A stretch of DNA of 51,769 nt from positions 1 through 51,769 of IMG/VR virus record IMGVR_UViG_3300034092_005013; one strand, written 5' to 3'. This document shows positions 22,998 through 31,128 of the stretch, one piece after another (position 1 is the first letter of the stretch; each line of letters begins with the position of its first letter). The notes under the pieces are model-generated. The model saw only the letters and a list, made by a program, of their open reading frames with translations. It was not told the origin of the DNA and ran no database searches. This DNA comes from a virus. Both the position numbers and the translations under genes were made by a program.

Positions 22998-23765
22998 ATG
23001 AAAATAAATTGTGCAATCATAGTTGATTCTTTAGAAGAAAAAGAAATATGTGTGAATAAATTCTCACATATAGCAAATAAATCTTTTTTTACTTTTGACA
23101 AAACAATTAAATCTTTGAACTTATTAAAAAGCAAAAGAAATATTTTTCCTGAATTAGAATTGTTCTATGAAGGTGAATTCTTTTTCTTATTGTATCCAGA
23201 TGAAGAAATTCTTTTTTGGGATGAAGAAGAGATATTTAAATCTCATCACAATCTAATTGTGGATAAATGGATAGTTAAGACGAAAAGAAGCAACGCTAAA
23301 ATTCCAGAAGTTTCTAAAATATTTATAAAGAGTTCTTTTACCAATGTGAAAAGGTTTGATGAAGAATGGTGTAATTTATATTTGCCCAAAGGAAACTTGT
23401 TAGTAAAATTACAAGAATATATTTTCTCTAATGACATTGAATTAAACGAATTATTTATAATCTATCAATATGTATTTGAAAAATTAAAAGCAAGCCATCA
23501 TAATCAAGAGCTTATAGACTTGATCAATTCTATAATTGAAAAATATCCTTCTTTTATAGAATTGATCAACTTGTGGGGAGATTACTTATATGAAATGAAT
23601 CTTTTTATGGATGCAAAAATATATTATGAAAAAGCTTTAGAAATGGCATTTCATAGAGATATTTATGACTTTATGCCAATGATTCCAAGCATGCATAAAA
23701 ATCATCCTAATAAAATGCTATCTAACATAAAAACATTAATATTAAAGTATGATACGATGATATAA
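22998..23765 (+). CDS. Hypothetical TPR-like protein
   Basis: A 255-residue protein divergent from gp55 across 22 bp. It starts MKINCAIIVDSLEEKE. The middle has acidic/aromatic stretches (YPDEEILFWDEEEIFK); the C-terminal third has helical-repeat character (LINLWGDYLYEMNLFMDAKIYYEKALEMAF, quoted as LWGDYLYEMNLFMDAK and YYEKALEMAF), like a TPR unit. No Shine-Dalgarno is seen before the ATG. It abuts the next convergent gene (1-bp spacing). Function unknown. Confidence 0.65.
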   Translation: MKINCAIIVDSLEEKEICVNKFSHIANKSFFTFDKTIKSLNLLKSKRNIFPELELFYEGEFFFLLYPDEEILFWDEEEIFKSHHNLIVDKWIVKTKRSNAKIPEVSKIFIKSSFTNVKRFDEEWCNLYLPKGNLLVKLQEYIFSNDIELNELFIIYQYVFEKLKASHHNQELIDLINSIIEKYPSFIELINLWGDYLYEMNLFMDAKIYYEKALEMAFHRDIYDFMPMIPSMHKNHPNKMLSNIKTLILKYDTMI

Positions 23766-24170
23766 TCAATACAAATTATCAAGTTCATTGATAACAATTG
23801 TTACTTGATCTTCGTATCTTGTAATAGCTATTTGTTTACGACCGTGAGGAAGTTTTTTCATTTCTTTTTCAAGGTCACCAATTGAGCAATTGATAACACG
23901 CCAATTGTTTTTAGAAAGGCGTTCAATTTCTTCTTCTTGGGACATGACTTCTTTGCCCGGAAAGTAAGCAAGAACTTGATCTTTTGCTTCTTTTATAATC
24001 TTCTTGTATAATGGCACATTACAAGAACAACTAGGATTGTTGATAAATTTTTCAATTTCTGGATTCAATGATTCTGGTAACTTGCTACGAAAGTTTTCAT
24101 CTTTCATAGCAGCTTTGATATCCATCAAGCTAACATATGCTTTAGATTGTTTCTGATCTTGATCGCTCAT
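23766..24170 (-). CDS. Conserved hypothetical protein
   Basis: A 134-residue protein, helical and charged, with a short cysteine cluster (NNPSCSCNVPLYKK) and AYVSLMDIKAAMKDENFRSK near the start. A YFPGKE turn is followed by a strand-rich C-terminal part (QIAITRYEDQVTIVINELDNLY). GGGGAAAG precedes the ATG. The start overlaps the upstream zinc-ribbon gene by 29 bp. It is the last gene of a four-gene minus-strand run that starts at 25045. No function is recognised. Confidence 0.65.
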   Translation of the reverse strand: MSDQDQKQSKAYVSLMDIKAAMKDENFRSKLPESLNPEIEKFINNPSCSCNVPLYKKIIKEAKDQVLAYFPGKEVMSQEEEIERLSKNNWRVINCSIGDLEKEMKKLPHGRKQIAITRYEDQVTIVINELDNLY

Positions 24171-24357
24171 TTTTCTTTCCCCTTAAAGCATGACCACAGC
24201 TTACACATCTATAAAGAGTGTTTTGTTTAACAAATTTCTCTTTATCTGTTTCTTTTTCCATAACAATATTTTGAATTTCTGATCTTGAAATTTTTACTAA
24301 TTTCTCAAGATCTTTTTCAAGATATTTTTTACCACAGTTATCACAAATTGTATGCAT
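24142..24357 (-). CDS. Small zinc-ribbon protein
   Basis: A 71-residue protein with paired CxxC knuckles: ICDNCGKKY near the N-terminus and YRCVSCGHALRG near the C-terminus, separated by a charged helix. Such zinc ribbons occur in small phage regulators and in transcription- or ribosome-associated proteins. It overlaps the following gene and starts 3 bp after the stop of the membrane-protein gene, so it is part of the same operon. Confidence 0.65.
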   Translation of the reverse strand: MHTICDNCGKKYLEKDLEKLVKISRSEIQNIVMEKETDKEKFVKQNTLYRCVSCGHALRGKKNERSRSETI

Positions 24358-24359
24358 TG

Positions 24360-24680
24360 TTAATCCGAAATCATACTGTTAGCTTCTAAGTAAGTTTGAT
24401 AAAATGCGCAGAAAGTTGCGAAGAAACTAGTTGCACATCCACCAAGGAATATCAAAGGAAGCTTATGCCAATCCCATTCATTGAAAACGTACATAAGTGT
24501 TGTTGTGAACATTCCTGCCCAGAAACCTGTACATTGATAGCAATTAAGACCTTTCATCAGGAACGTCCAGATGTAGGGCTTAATCAAGTCTTTAAAAGCT
24601 CTGCCAATATCTGACTCAACAATAATGTTGGTCATGCCAATAGAACCAAAGACCCAAAGAACGATGTCAAACATAATCAC
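24360..24680 (-). CDS. Membrane protein, DUF1360-like
   Basis: A 106-residue protein with three hydrophobic stretches: at the N-terminus (IVLWVFGSIGMTNIIV), the middle (GFWAGMFTTTLMYVF) and near the C-terminus (LIFLGGCATSFFATFCAFYQ). The NCYQCTGFWAGM motif and the later GGCA resemble DUF1360, a small phage/bacterial membrane family with a C-xxC-xGFW signature. It overlaps the upstream gene by 4 bp. Function unknown; a membrane- or lysis-related role would be a guess. Confidence 0.65.
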   Translation of the reverse strand: MIMFDIVLWVFGSIGMTNIIVESDIGRAFKDLIKPYIWTFLMKGLNCYQCTGFWAGMFTTTLMYVFNEWDWHKLPLIFLGGCATSFFATFCAFYQTYLEANSMISD

Positions 24681-25045
24681 CCCGTTGTTATTAGAACAGA
24701 TATCTTGTCGCCTTTTCTATAAAGGCACATATCATTCACATTAATATTAAGAGGTAGTTGTAATTCAAAATCTTCAATATTTCCAATAACATTTTTGTAA
24801 GATCCAAGTTCCATTTTCATAATTTCAATTGGAAATTTAAATATCTCTGATATTGCTTCTATATCCTTGTCTGTAATCGTATTAATGAAATCCAAAATAG
24901 ATCGTATTCCTAAACTGCGCATTTGAGGAATTTTTTGTGCTAATTCCCATGAATCAAAAAGATGTTTATATTTTGGCAATGAACTTTTTACTAAATTATT
25001 TTGAAAAATTAATTCAGCAACATTATGGAAACCGATTTGTATCAT
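24677..25045 (-). CDS. Hypothetical protein at the head of a minus-strand operon
   Basis: A 122-residue, mainly helical protein (FQNNLVKSSLPKYKHLFDSW) with a strand-forming end (VNDMCLYRKGDKISVLITTG). AGGAGAT precedes its ATG. It heads a minus-strand run of four tightly packed genes. The region upstream to the divergent hub gene (25046-25127) holds AT-rich sequence in which I see no clear promoter. No family is recognised. Confidence 0.65.
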   Translation of the reverse strand: MIQIGFHNVAELIFQNNLVKSSLPKYKHLFDSWELAQKIPQMRSLGIRSILDFINTITDKDIEAISEIFKFPIEIMKMELGSYKNVIGNIEDFELQLPLNINVNDMCLYRKGDKISVLITTG

Positions 25046-25127
25046 AAAAAATCTCCTAATACAATATAGTTTTAAACAAATAACACTAAATTAAATTCAA
25101 GTCCATGTAATAAAAAAAGGGGAAATA

Positions 25128-26171
25128 ATGTCTGATGAAATTTTTAGACCACAAAGACCATCAATGCCTAACAATAATCCACAAAGAGAACAGTCAATTG
25201 ATTTGCCTGAAAACCATCCTTTGAGACAACAAGCATCAGAATTTAATAATTTGCCTCCCGGTGTTATTGCTGGCAATATTCCTCCACAATTTAGAGCGCA
25301 AATGTCTGGCGACACCGGACATGTTAATCAACCTAACAAAGTAGATCTTGCAACAGCCATGGTTATGATGAATAATAACCCAGAGCTAAATGCAATCTTA
25401 AATACACTGAAGCAGCATAGCACTCACTATGAAGAGATTGTGTTGCCAAGCAAAGGTAAATTCTATGATGGCACAGATGGACCTGCTAATGGTGTTATTA
25501 ATATCCGTCCTATGACTGGTGAAGAGGAGCAAATTCTTGCTACGCCGAGATTTGTGAAAAAGGGTATTGCTATAAATATGATATTTTCCAAATGTATTAG
25601 AGAAAACTTTAAAACAGAAAATTTTCTTTCTCAAGACAGAACATTTATTCTTATATATCTTCGTGGTATTAGCTATGGTACTGATTATGAAGTACAGATG
25701 CGCTGTCCAGAGACAGATAGACAATTTTCAACTACTGTTGATTTAGACACCTTGGAGATTACTAGGTGCCCAGATAATTTTGGCATTTCCAATCTTACAG
25801 GTGTTTTACCAAAAAGTAACTTGAAATTTAGTTATAGGTTTGGCAGAGGTAGAGATGAAACTGAAATGCAGCAATACAAAGATTCAAAATTAAAGTCACT
25901 TGGAGAAATGGCTTCAGATGACACTTTGACTTTTAGAATTGCTCAACTTGTTAATCATATTGAAAATATTTCAGACAAAGAAGAACTTAAAGTTTTAATC
26001 AGGAGTCTTCCTATTCAAGATGTTAATTATATTAGGAATGTAATTAACAATCCTCCTTTTGGGATGGAGACAAACGTGTCAATTTTATCTCCATATTCTA
26101 ATGAAGAATTTGAAATCGATTTACCATTGGATTCAGGTTTTTTCTTCCCCCGGAACAAGAAGGCGAACTAA
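25128..26171 (+). CDS. Baseplate hub protein, gp26/T4 base-plate family (0-frame product)
   Basis: A 347-residue protein. After a Pro/Asn-rich N-terminus of about 75 residues it has YEEIVLPSKGKFYDGTDGPA, INIRPMTGEEEQILATPRFV, AINMIFSKCI, DRTFILIYLRGISYGTDYEV and RCPETDRQFSTTVDLDTLEI, the order of the T4-type base-plate hub family that includes gp26. GGGG lies before the ATG. It acts in assembling the baseplate hub. The 0-frame ends at 26171 just after a slippery T-TTT-TTC, and the -1 frame stays open for 73 codons, so a longer 412-residue product is expected from a share of ribosomes. Confidence 0.78.
   Translation: MSDEIFRPQRPSMPNNNPQREQSIDLPENHPLRQQASEFNNLPPGVIAGNIPPQFRAQMSGDTGHVNQPNKVDLATAMVMMNNNPELNAILNTLKQHSTHYEEIVLPSKGKFYDGTDGPANGVINIRPMTGEEEQILATPRFVKKGIAINMIFSKCIRENFKTENFLSQDRTFILIYLRGISYGTDYEVQMRCPETDRQFSTTVDLDTLEITRCPDNFGISNLTGVLPKSNLKFSYRFGRGRDETEMQQYKDSKLKSLGEMASDDTLTFRIAQLVNHIENISDKEELKVLIRSLPIQDVNYIRNVINNPPFGMETNVSILSPYSNEEFEIDLPLDSGFFFPRNKKAN
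26138..26144 (+). promoter_or_regulatory. -1 ribosomal frameshift slippery site
   Basis: T TTT TTC in the 0-frame (ggT TTT TTC): the canonical X XXY YYZ form, with both tRNAs able to re-pair after -1 slippage. It lies 24 nt before the 0-frame stop. I did not find a convincing downstream pseudoknot by eye. Confidence 0.6.
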
Positions 26172-26365
26172 GTCCAAGCCTGAAGTTGTGGCAAGCATTG
26201 ATGGATGAAATGTTCTTCTTTCTTTATCACTTGCATGTCAAAAAACAAGACTTTATGCAATTAACAATTGCAGAAAGAAAATATTTTATTGACAAGTTTA
26301 TTGATCAAAAGACAAAAGAAAGAGAAGAACAAGAAAAGGCGTTTAGATCAGCAAGGTCTAAGTAG
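26144..26365 (+). CDS. -1 frame extension of the hub gene (programmed frameshift product)
   Basis: This frame is entered by -1 slippage at 26138-26144 (T TTT TTC): it then reads LPPEQEGELSPSLKLWQALM, DEMFFFLYHLHVKKQDFMQL, TIAERKYFIDKFIDQKTKER and ends at TAG 26363-26365. The aromatic (FFFLYHL...), then (L-I-ERKYFIDKFIDQ) pattern is that of small T4-type hub/chaperone proteins. The sequence before the only ATG (26201), which has no Shine-Dalgarno, is clearly protein-like, so translation as a 0/-1 fusion is preferred to an independent gene. The stop codon overlaps the GGAGAT of the next gene. Confidence 0.65.
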   Translation, partial: LPPEQEGELSPSLKLWQALMDEMFFFLYHLHVKKQDFMQLTIAERKYFIDKFIDQKTKEREEQEKAFRSARSK

Positions 26366-26375
26366 GAGATAGAAA

Positions 26376-27113
26376 ATGGCTATTAAAGAAAGATATCAGA
26401 ACCCAGTTCCAGACGACACAGTAATTCTAAGATTATTTGTTTATAATCAAAATTCATTTTCAAATGTTCAGTCAATTGAAAATGTTCAAATTTATAAAAT
26501 TCCAGATAATGATTCAATTGAAAATATATCTAATGGTACGCTTGTTAGAACTGTAAATTCTGTTGATATAAATCAAGATGAAACAGGCAAATATTACATA
26601 GAACTAATTGCAGAATATCCTTTGTTTACTGTTGGCAAATATGTAGATGTATGGAACATCACTTTCAAAACAAATGAAGGTGTTAGCCAAATTATCAATA
26701 CATTCAATCTTTATCCAGAACTTTGGTACACAACTCCAATTCCGGTTGTGTATGATTTCAGTTTTGCTTTCAGACCTAATCGTTTCAGAAAAGGTTCAAA
26801 ACAGTATGTTATTTGCCAGATCACTCCTAATGTTCCAAGAGGAACCGACCTTGGTCGATATTATGAAAATTTGATTATTAATTCAAATGTAAAAATTAGT
26901 ATGGAACTAAGTTGTGGAGACTGTGTGCCTGTCGAACAAGACTTAAGATTAGTGCTTGATAATGTTCCAACTGATTATAGAGAAAAAAATTACGCTTACT
27001 ATATGCTTGATACAACTGATTTAGATGTTGGGATTTACAATGTTTGGTTTACCATGGAAATGGGCGAAAATGTGTTTATTTCTGATCGTATGAATTTGCA
27101 AATCTTCACTTGA
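26376..27113 (+). CDS. Putative virion structural protein downstream of the hub gene
   Basis: A 245-residue, beta-rich protein without low complexity (VILRLFVYNQNSFSN near the start, then FRPNRFRKGSKQYVICQITP, and the end VWFTMEMGENVFISDRMNLQ-IFT). The strand pattern suggests immunoglobulin-like or tail-associated domains. GGAGAT precedes the ATG. It is the last late-type gene before a sigma70 promoter, and its stop codon lies inside that promoter's -35 hexamer. No named family. Confidence 0.6.
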   Translation: MAIKERYQNPVPDDTVILRLFVYNQNSFSNVQSIENVQIYKIPDNDSIENISNGTLVRTVNSVDINQDETGKYYIELIAEYPLFTVGKYVDVWNITFKTNEGVSQIINTFNLYPELWYTTPIPVVYDFSFAFRPNRFRKGSKQYVICQITPNVPRGTDLGRYYENLIINSNVKISMELSCGDCVPVEQDLRLVLDNVPTDYREKNYAYYMLDTTDLDVGIYNVWFTMEMGENVFISDRMNLQIFT

Positions 27114-27138
27114 CAGCCGTGTAAATTTTTTTTATTAT
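27110..27138 (+). promoter_or_regulatory. Sigma70-type promoter for the MoxR/VWA pair
   Basis: TTGACA (27110-27115), 17-bp spacer, TATTAT (27133-27138). The -35 overlaps the TGA stop of the previous gene. Predicted start of transcription is about 27145, inside the left arm of the hairpin that masks the ribosome site. Confidence 0.7.
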
Positions 27139-27165
27139 AGCATCATCCAAACAAGGAGGATGCTA
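27138..27165 (+). promoter_or_regulatory. Hairpin sequestering the ribosome-binding site of the MoxR gene
   Basis: TAGCATCATCC pairs with GGAGGATGCTA (one mismatch) around a 6-nt loop AAACAA. The right arm contains the AGGAGG and the A of the ATG at 27165. Transcripts reading through from upstream would have a hidden ribosome site; transcripts from the local promoter would lack most of the left arm. Confidence 0.6.
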
Positions 27166-28565
27166 TGAATTTGGTTGAAAGGTTAAAGAAGTACTACGAC
27201 TGTGAAATGAATGTTCTTCTTACTGGAGAACATGGTGTTGGTAAAACATCTATTGTAAAACAAGCTTTTGAAGAAAAAGGCTTAGTTTTAAATGAATCAT
27301 GGCTTTACTTTTCTGGAAGTACGCTTGATCCATGGGTTGATTTTATCGGAATTCCCAAAGAAGTTGAATATAACGGCAAAAAATGTATTGAAATTATACC
27401 TCCAAAAGCATTTGTTGATGAAGGTAAAATACAAGCTATTTTTGTTGATGAATTCAACAGATCTCCCAGTAAGATTAGAAATGCTTTGCTTGAATTATGT
27501 CAATTCAAATCAATCAATGGCAGAAAGTTTCCTAACCTGAAAGTAGTTTGGGCAGCTATCAATCCAGAAGATGAACAAGGAACTTATGATGTTGAAAGGT
27601 TAGATCCAGCACATAAGGATCGTTTTCATGCCAATCAAATTGTTGTTCCATATACTTGTGATACAGAATACTTTAGCAATAAGTATGGAAACGATATAGC
27701 TGCTGCTAGTATTAATTGGTGGAATGATTTACCAGAAAATATTAAAAAACAGATATCTCCTAGAAGACTTGATTATGCTTTGCAATTTATGAGTAAAGGT
27801 ATTCCTCTAGAAGATATTCTACCAAAAGATAGTAACATTGGTAAACTTAGACAAGATATTAGTAATGGACCAATTGATAAGAAATTATCTAAATTATACG
27901 AAACGAAAAATATAAAAGAAGCAAAATTGTTTTTAAATATTGAGAACAATTATGCTTCAGCAATAAAAATAATTAATCTTAATGAAAATTACATGGAATT
28001 TTTTATTCCTCTTTTGAAAAGAGAAAAATTATCTTTATTAATTGCAGATGAAAAATTGAATATATCTGATTATATCTTAAAAAATAAAGATAGTAATCAA
28101 GAGTTTAAGAATGTAATCACACAAATATTAACTGCTGGTTCTAATCCCAAGGCATTGATGAAAATAAGATCGTACTACGCTAATAATAGTGTAGAAGATT
28201 TAAGTATAAGCAAAACTGCTACTAATGATATTGCTGAATCTTTGTCAAACGCTGATTACATAAATCAAATAGAAAATTGTAACAAAAACGATAGAATTAA
28301 AATTATTTTGCAAAATTTACCAGATGATCCAGATATTGTTGTTTGTAAAAAGACGATAGCATTTATTGTGGACTTTGTGATTGAAAAATGGGAAGCAACT
28401 ATAAAGCAGCATAATTTGGATTCATTGGTAAAAGTATGGAATAAATGTTATGTAAAACTGGATGAAATGTTTGCTGTCAAGGTTACTCAGAACTTAGTTT
28501 TCAAAAATAAATGTGAAAATTTGGGGATCATCAACGTAATGAAAGGAATTCAAAATGGATATTAA
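27165..28565 (+). CDS. MoxR-type AAA+ ATPase
   Basis: A 466-residue ATPase. Walker A is GEHGVGKTS (about residues 21-29), Walker B AIFVDEFNR, followed by the sensor region VVWAAINPEDEQGTYDVER and an arginine-containing DRFHANQIVVPY. The C-terminal half is helical without known motifs. It overlaps the start of the next gene, a VWA/metallopeptidase-like partner, by 11 bp. MoxR ATPases work with VWA proteins as chaperones or assemblers of metal-cofactor complexes; the phage target is unknown. Expression is probably from the sigma70 promoter at 27110, unlike its late neighbours. Confidence 0.82.
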   Translation: MNLVERLKKYYDCEMNVLLTGEHGVGKTSIVKQAFEEKGLVLNESWLYFSGSTLDPWVDFIGIPKEVEYNGKKCIEIIPPKAFVDEGKIQAIFVDEFNRSPSKIRNALLELCQFKSINGRKFPNLKVVWAAINPEDEQGTYDVERLDPAHKDRFHANQIVVPYTCDTEYFSNKYGNDIAAASINWWNDLPENIKKQISPRRLDYALQFMSKGIPLEDILPKDSNIGKLRQDISNGPIDKKLSKLYETKNIKEAKLFLNIENNYASAIKIINLNENYMEFFIPLLKREKLSLLIADEKLNISDYILKNKDSNQEFKNVITQILTAGSNPKALMKIRSYYANNSVEDLSISKTATNDIAESLSNADYINQIENCNKNDRIKIILQNLPDDPDIVVCKKTIAFIVDFVIEKWEATIKQHNLDSLVKVWNKCYVKLDEMFAVKVTQNLVFKNKCENLGIINVMKGIQNGY

Positions 28566-29802
28566 TTCTGATTGGGAAAGGCTTAAAAACAAGCTTGCTT
28601 GCCATCATAGTCTTTTCTACAAAATTGTAGAAATGGGCAAGCCCTTTTTCACTGATAAGATTCCTACAGCAGCAGTTCAATTTGATAAAGAAGGAAAGTT
28701 TATTAACTTTCTTTTCAATGAAAAGTTTTGGGAAAAATGTGATGATTATAAAAAAATGTTTGTTATATGCCACGAAGCACTGCATATTGTGCTTCAACAT
28801 GGGTCAAGATTTCTTGAAGGAGTTGACAATAAGATATCCAATATAGCCATGGATGTTGTCGTAAATCATTCTCTTGTGAGAGATTTTGGTTTTATCAAAG
28901 AAGATGTTGACTCAAACAATGAGTATTGTTGGGTTGATACTGTTTTTAAAGATAAAAAGTATTTAGGGTTTCCTTATCCAGATGATGAATCCACTGAATT
29001 TTACTACAATGAAATTGAAAAACAAAAAGAAAACAATGGAGGTGGCAATGGCAATGGAGACAGTAATGGCAAACTTGTTGATGACCATTCAGGGTTAACA
29101 GATGAACAGCTTGAAGAAGCTGTCAAACAAACTATTGATCAATTGGATGCTTCTGAAAAACAGCAATTAAGCGATGCTATCAATAATATTAAGAATGCAG
29201 GAGTTGATAAAGGCTCTTGGATGACAATTAATAAAGTTAAAAAATCGAGAAAGAAAAAATGGGAATCAATCATAAAGAAGTGGCAATTTGAGACATTACG
29301 CTTTTCCAGCATTGAAAAAGAACAATGGATTAGAAAATCTAGAAGAATGAGTGGGTTTTACAACGGTCTTATCTTGCCTTCAAACGCTGAAATAGAATGT
29401 TTCCATCTTAGTAAAAATAAAACAGATGTTTATTTCTTTTTAGATACGTCAGGAAGTTGTATAAATTTGGCAGAACGATTTTTCACAGCTGCTAATAGTT
29501 TGCCAAAAGAAAAGTTTAATATCAGATTATTTTGCTTCGATACAAAAGTTGAAGAAACTGATTTGTCTTCTGGTAAAATTTATGGTGGTGGAGGTACTTG
29601 TTTTAGCATTATAGAGGATTGTATTCAAAAAGAAAAATTAAAACACAAAAAATATCCATCAGCAGTATTTATTATTACTGATGGAATGGGCACCAAAGTA
29701 ACTCCAGAACATCCAACAAGATGGCATTGGTTTTTATCCAAAGATAATAAAAGACATATTCCTAAACAATCATTTATTTATAATCTTGATGATTTTGAAT
29801 AA
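28555..29802 (+). CDS. DUF2201-type VWA / putative metallopeptidase partner of the MoxR ATPase
   Basis: A 415-residue protein. The N-terminal half has the zinc-peptidase-like motif CHEALHIVLQHGSR followed by MDVVVNHSLV, as in DUF2201 putative metallopeptidase domains. A Gly/Asn-rich linker (NNGGGNGNGDSNG) comes at about residue 160. The C-terminal domain is VWA-like with the MIDAS motif VYFFLDTSGSCINLAER and a later FCFDTKVEE. AAAGGAA precedes the ATG, which lies within the end of the ATPase gene. The ATPase-VWA pair probably forms a chaperone complex. Whether the peptidase part is active is unclear. Confidence 0.78.
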   Translation: MDINSDWERLKNKLACHHSLFYKIVEMGKPFFTDKIPTAAVQFDKEGKFINFLFNEKFWEKCDDYKKMFVICHEALHIVLQHGSRFLEGVDNKISNIAMDVVVNHSLVRDFGFIKEDVDSNNEYCWVDTVFKDKKYLGFPYPDDESTEFYYNEIEKQKENNGGGNGNGDSNGKLVDDHSGLTDEQLEEAVKQTIDQLDASEKQQLSDAINNIKNAGVDKGSWMTINKVKKSRKKKWESIIKKWQFETLRFSSIEKEQWIRKSRRMSGFYNGLILPSNAEIECFHLSKNKTDVYFFLDTSGSCINLAERFFTAANSLPKEKFNIRLFCFDTKVEETDLSSGKIYGGGGTCFSIIEDCIQKEKLKHKKYPSAVFIITDGMGTKVTPEHPTRWHWFLSKDNKRHIPKQSFIYNLDDFE

Positions 29803-29810
29803 TTGATAGG

Positions 29811-30347
29811 CTAGGATTGATAGAAGAAGTCGTCGTTGAGCTTTAGAATGTGATCTAAAGCCACTCCTGTCCATTCTTTGTATTTCATTGCATATTCGAA
29901 CTCATAACCAACAAGATCTCTTGTAAGCACAAAAACAAGCCAAGGTTTGCGTGTCTTCTTCCAGCAAACCATAGGATTTCTACCGCAACGTCTGCTATCA
30001 TCAGTTACTTGTTGCATAAAACTATCTAGTTCACTATTACCCTTGATAAAAACGGCACTCATATCAATGCTATCGTAGCCGCCTTTGCTTTCAATAACAA
30101 ACTTAAAACCTTTAGGAACAACAAGGTCACCGCTAAAGACTTGTGTGGCTTCTTCAGTCATTTTTTCAACTTGTCCCCATCTATTGCCGCTTCCAACAGA
30201 ACGGGTGAAGGGCATATTAAAACGATTAGATAATATTTTAGTTAATTCTAATTCTGTACGATTTCCTTTTTTCTTACCATTTACTTTTTTCGATTTTTTT
30301 GGTTGTATCTCATCTACATCAAGACCAGAGAAATTATCAGTATTCAA
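29811..30347 (-). CDS. PD-(D/E)XK endonuclease, resolvase-like
   Basis: A 178-residue protein. After a Lys-rich start (PKKSKKVNGKKKGNRTELEL) come the E of GNRTELELTKIL, RSVGSGNRWG, SGDLVVPKGFKFVIESKGG (the D and E-x-K catalytic pair) and a C-terminal strand-helix pair. This is the pattern of Holliday-junction resolvase-like or phage recombination endonucleases of the PD-(D/E)XK superfamily. The start is TTG at 30347 with AGAGGTG 5 nt upstream; the start lies inside the end of the amidotransferase gene (11-bp overlap). Probable role: branched-DNA processing. Confidence 0.7.
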   Translation of the reverse strand: MNTDNFSGLDVDEIQPKKSKKVNGKKKGNRTELELTKILSNRFNMPFTRSVGSGNRWGQVEKMTEEATQVFSGDLVVPKGFKFVIESKGGYDSIDMSAVFIKGNSELDSFMQQVTDDSRRCGRNPMVCWKKTRKPWLVFVLTRDLVGYEFEYAMKYKEWTGVALDHILKLNDDFFYQS

Positions 30348-31128
30348 GTGACACCTCTTTATGCAGTTTTATTGAGTAAAACTTTTTGTTTATGATATTA
30401 TCACTGAGTGAAAATTCGCATAATTTGTAAGGGCTTACTTTATAAAAACTGCATTCTTCCATAATTTGATCTGATTTGCTATAATACGAAAGAGCATGAA
30501 GAAATATTTCAACTGTGGAACAAAAAAATATTTGTCCTATAGTTTGAGTTAAATCAAAGAAATATAATGGTCTTGCGTGGTTTCTATAAAGATATAATTT
30601 TATTTTATTTTTTTCTACTTCGCACAATGATATAGCAAATTGACTTTTTGGAATAAGACCTGTTAGTTTTGAAAAAGATTTAACAGTTGATTCTTGGCTA
30701 TTTTCAAGAAAGCGAAGAAGTATTTCTGAGTCACAATTTGATTCTGTTGGAAAAAATTCTTTTAATATATTGTATTCTGTTTTTTCAACGACTCCGTTGT
30801 GTATAAGAATTTTGCTATTATCTTTACTTATAAATGGGTGATTGTTAGTATTGTCATGTGGATCACCACAACCTGCTGTTGCGTTTCTTGTATGAAGCAG
30901 ACATAATTTCATATTGATATTTTTAATGCTGTTAAAGTAATCCGTTTTAACAAATTCAGAAGATGGAATTGGTTCTTTTTTAAAATAAGTATTATTGTCT
31001 TCATCAATAGCGTAGATTCCAGCAGCGTGTACTCCACGATATTCAAGAAGTTTAAATATTCTTTTAGAGAGATTATAAGTAAATTTTGGATTAACAGACT
31101 TACCTATGAAACCAGCAATTCCACAAAT
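30337..31128 (-). CDS. Class II glutamine amidotransferase domain protein
   Basis: A 263-residue Ntn-type glutaminase. CGIAGFIGKS at the N-terminus supplies the Cys nucleophile, which in this family must follow the initiator Met; LEYRGVHAAGIYAID, LLHTRNATAGCGDPHDNTNNH, ILIHNGVVE and NCDSEILLRFLE complete the GlmS/AsnB-like site. No synthetase or isomerase domain follows, so ammonia would be passed to another protein. The codon before Cys is ATT, with AAAGGAAGG 6 nt ahead. A GTG 24 codons upstream would give a leader with no family likeness, so I take AUU as the start. Substrate unknown. Confidence 0.75.
   Translation of the reverse strand: MCGIAGFIGKSVNPKFTYNLSKRIFKLLEYRGVHAAGIYAIDEDNNTYFKKEPIPSSEFVKTDYFNSIKNINMKLCLLHTRNATAGCGDPHDNTNNHPFISKDNSKILIHNGVVEKTEYNILKEFFPTESNCDSEILLRFLENSQESTVKSFSKLTGLIPKSQFAISLCEVEKNKIKLYLYRNHARPLYFFDLTQTIGQIFFCSTVEIFLHALSYYSKSDQIMEECSFYKVSPYKLCEFSLSDNIINKKFYSIKLHKEVSLEY

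Noticed and set aside
22976-23134. Longer gp55 starting at 23134
   Set aside because: The extension overlaps the divergent gene at 22998 by 137 bp and adds no recognisable sigma sequence.
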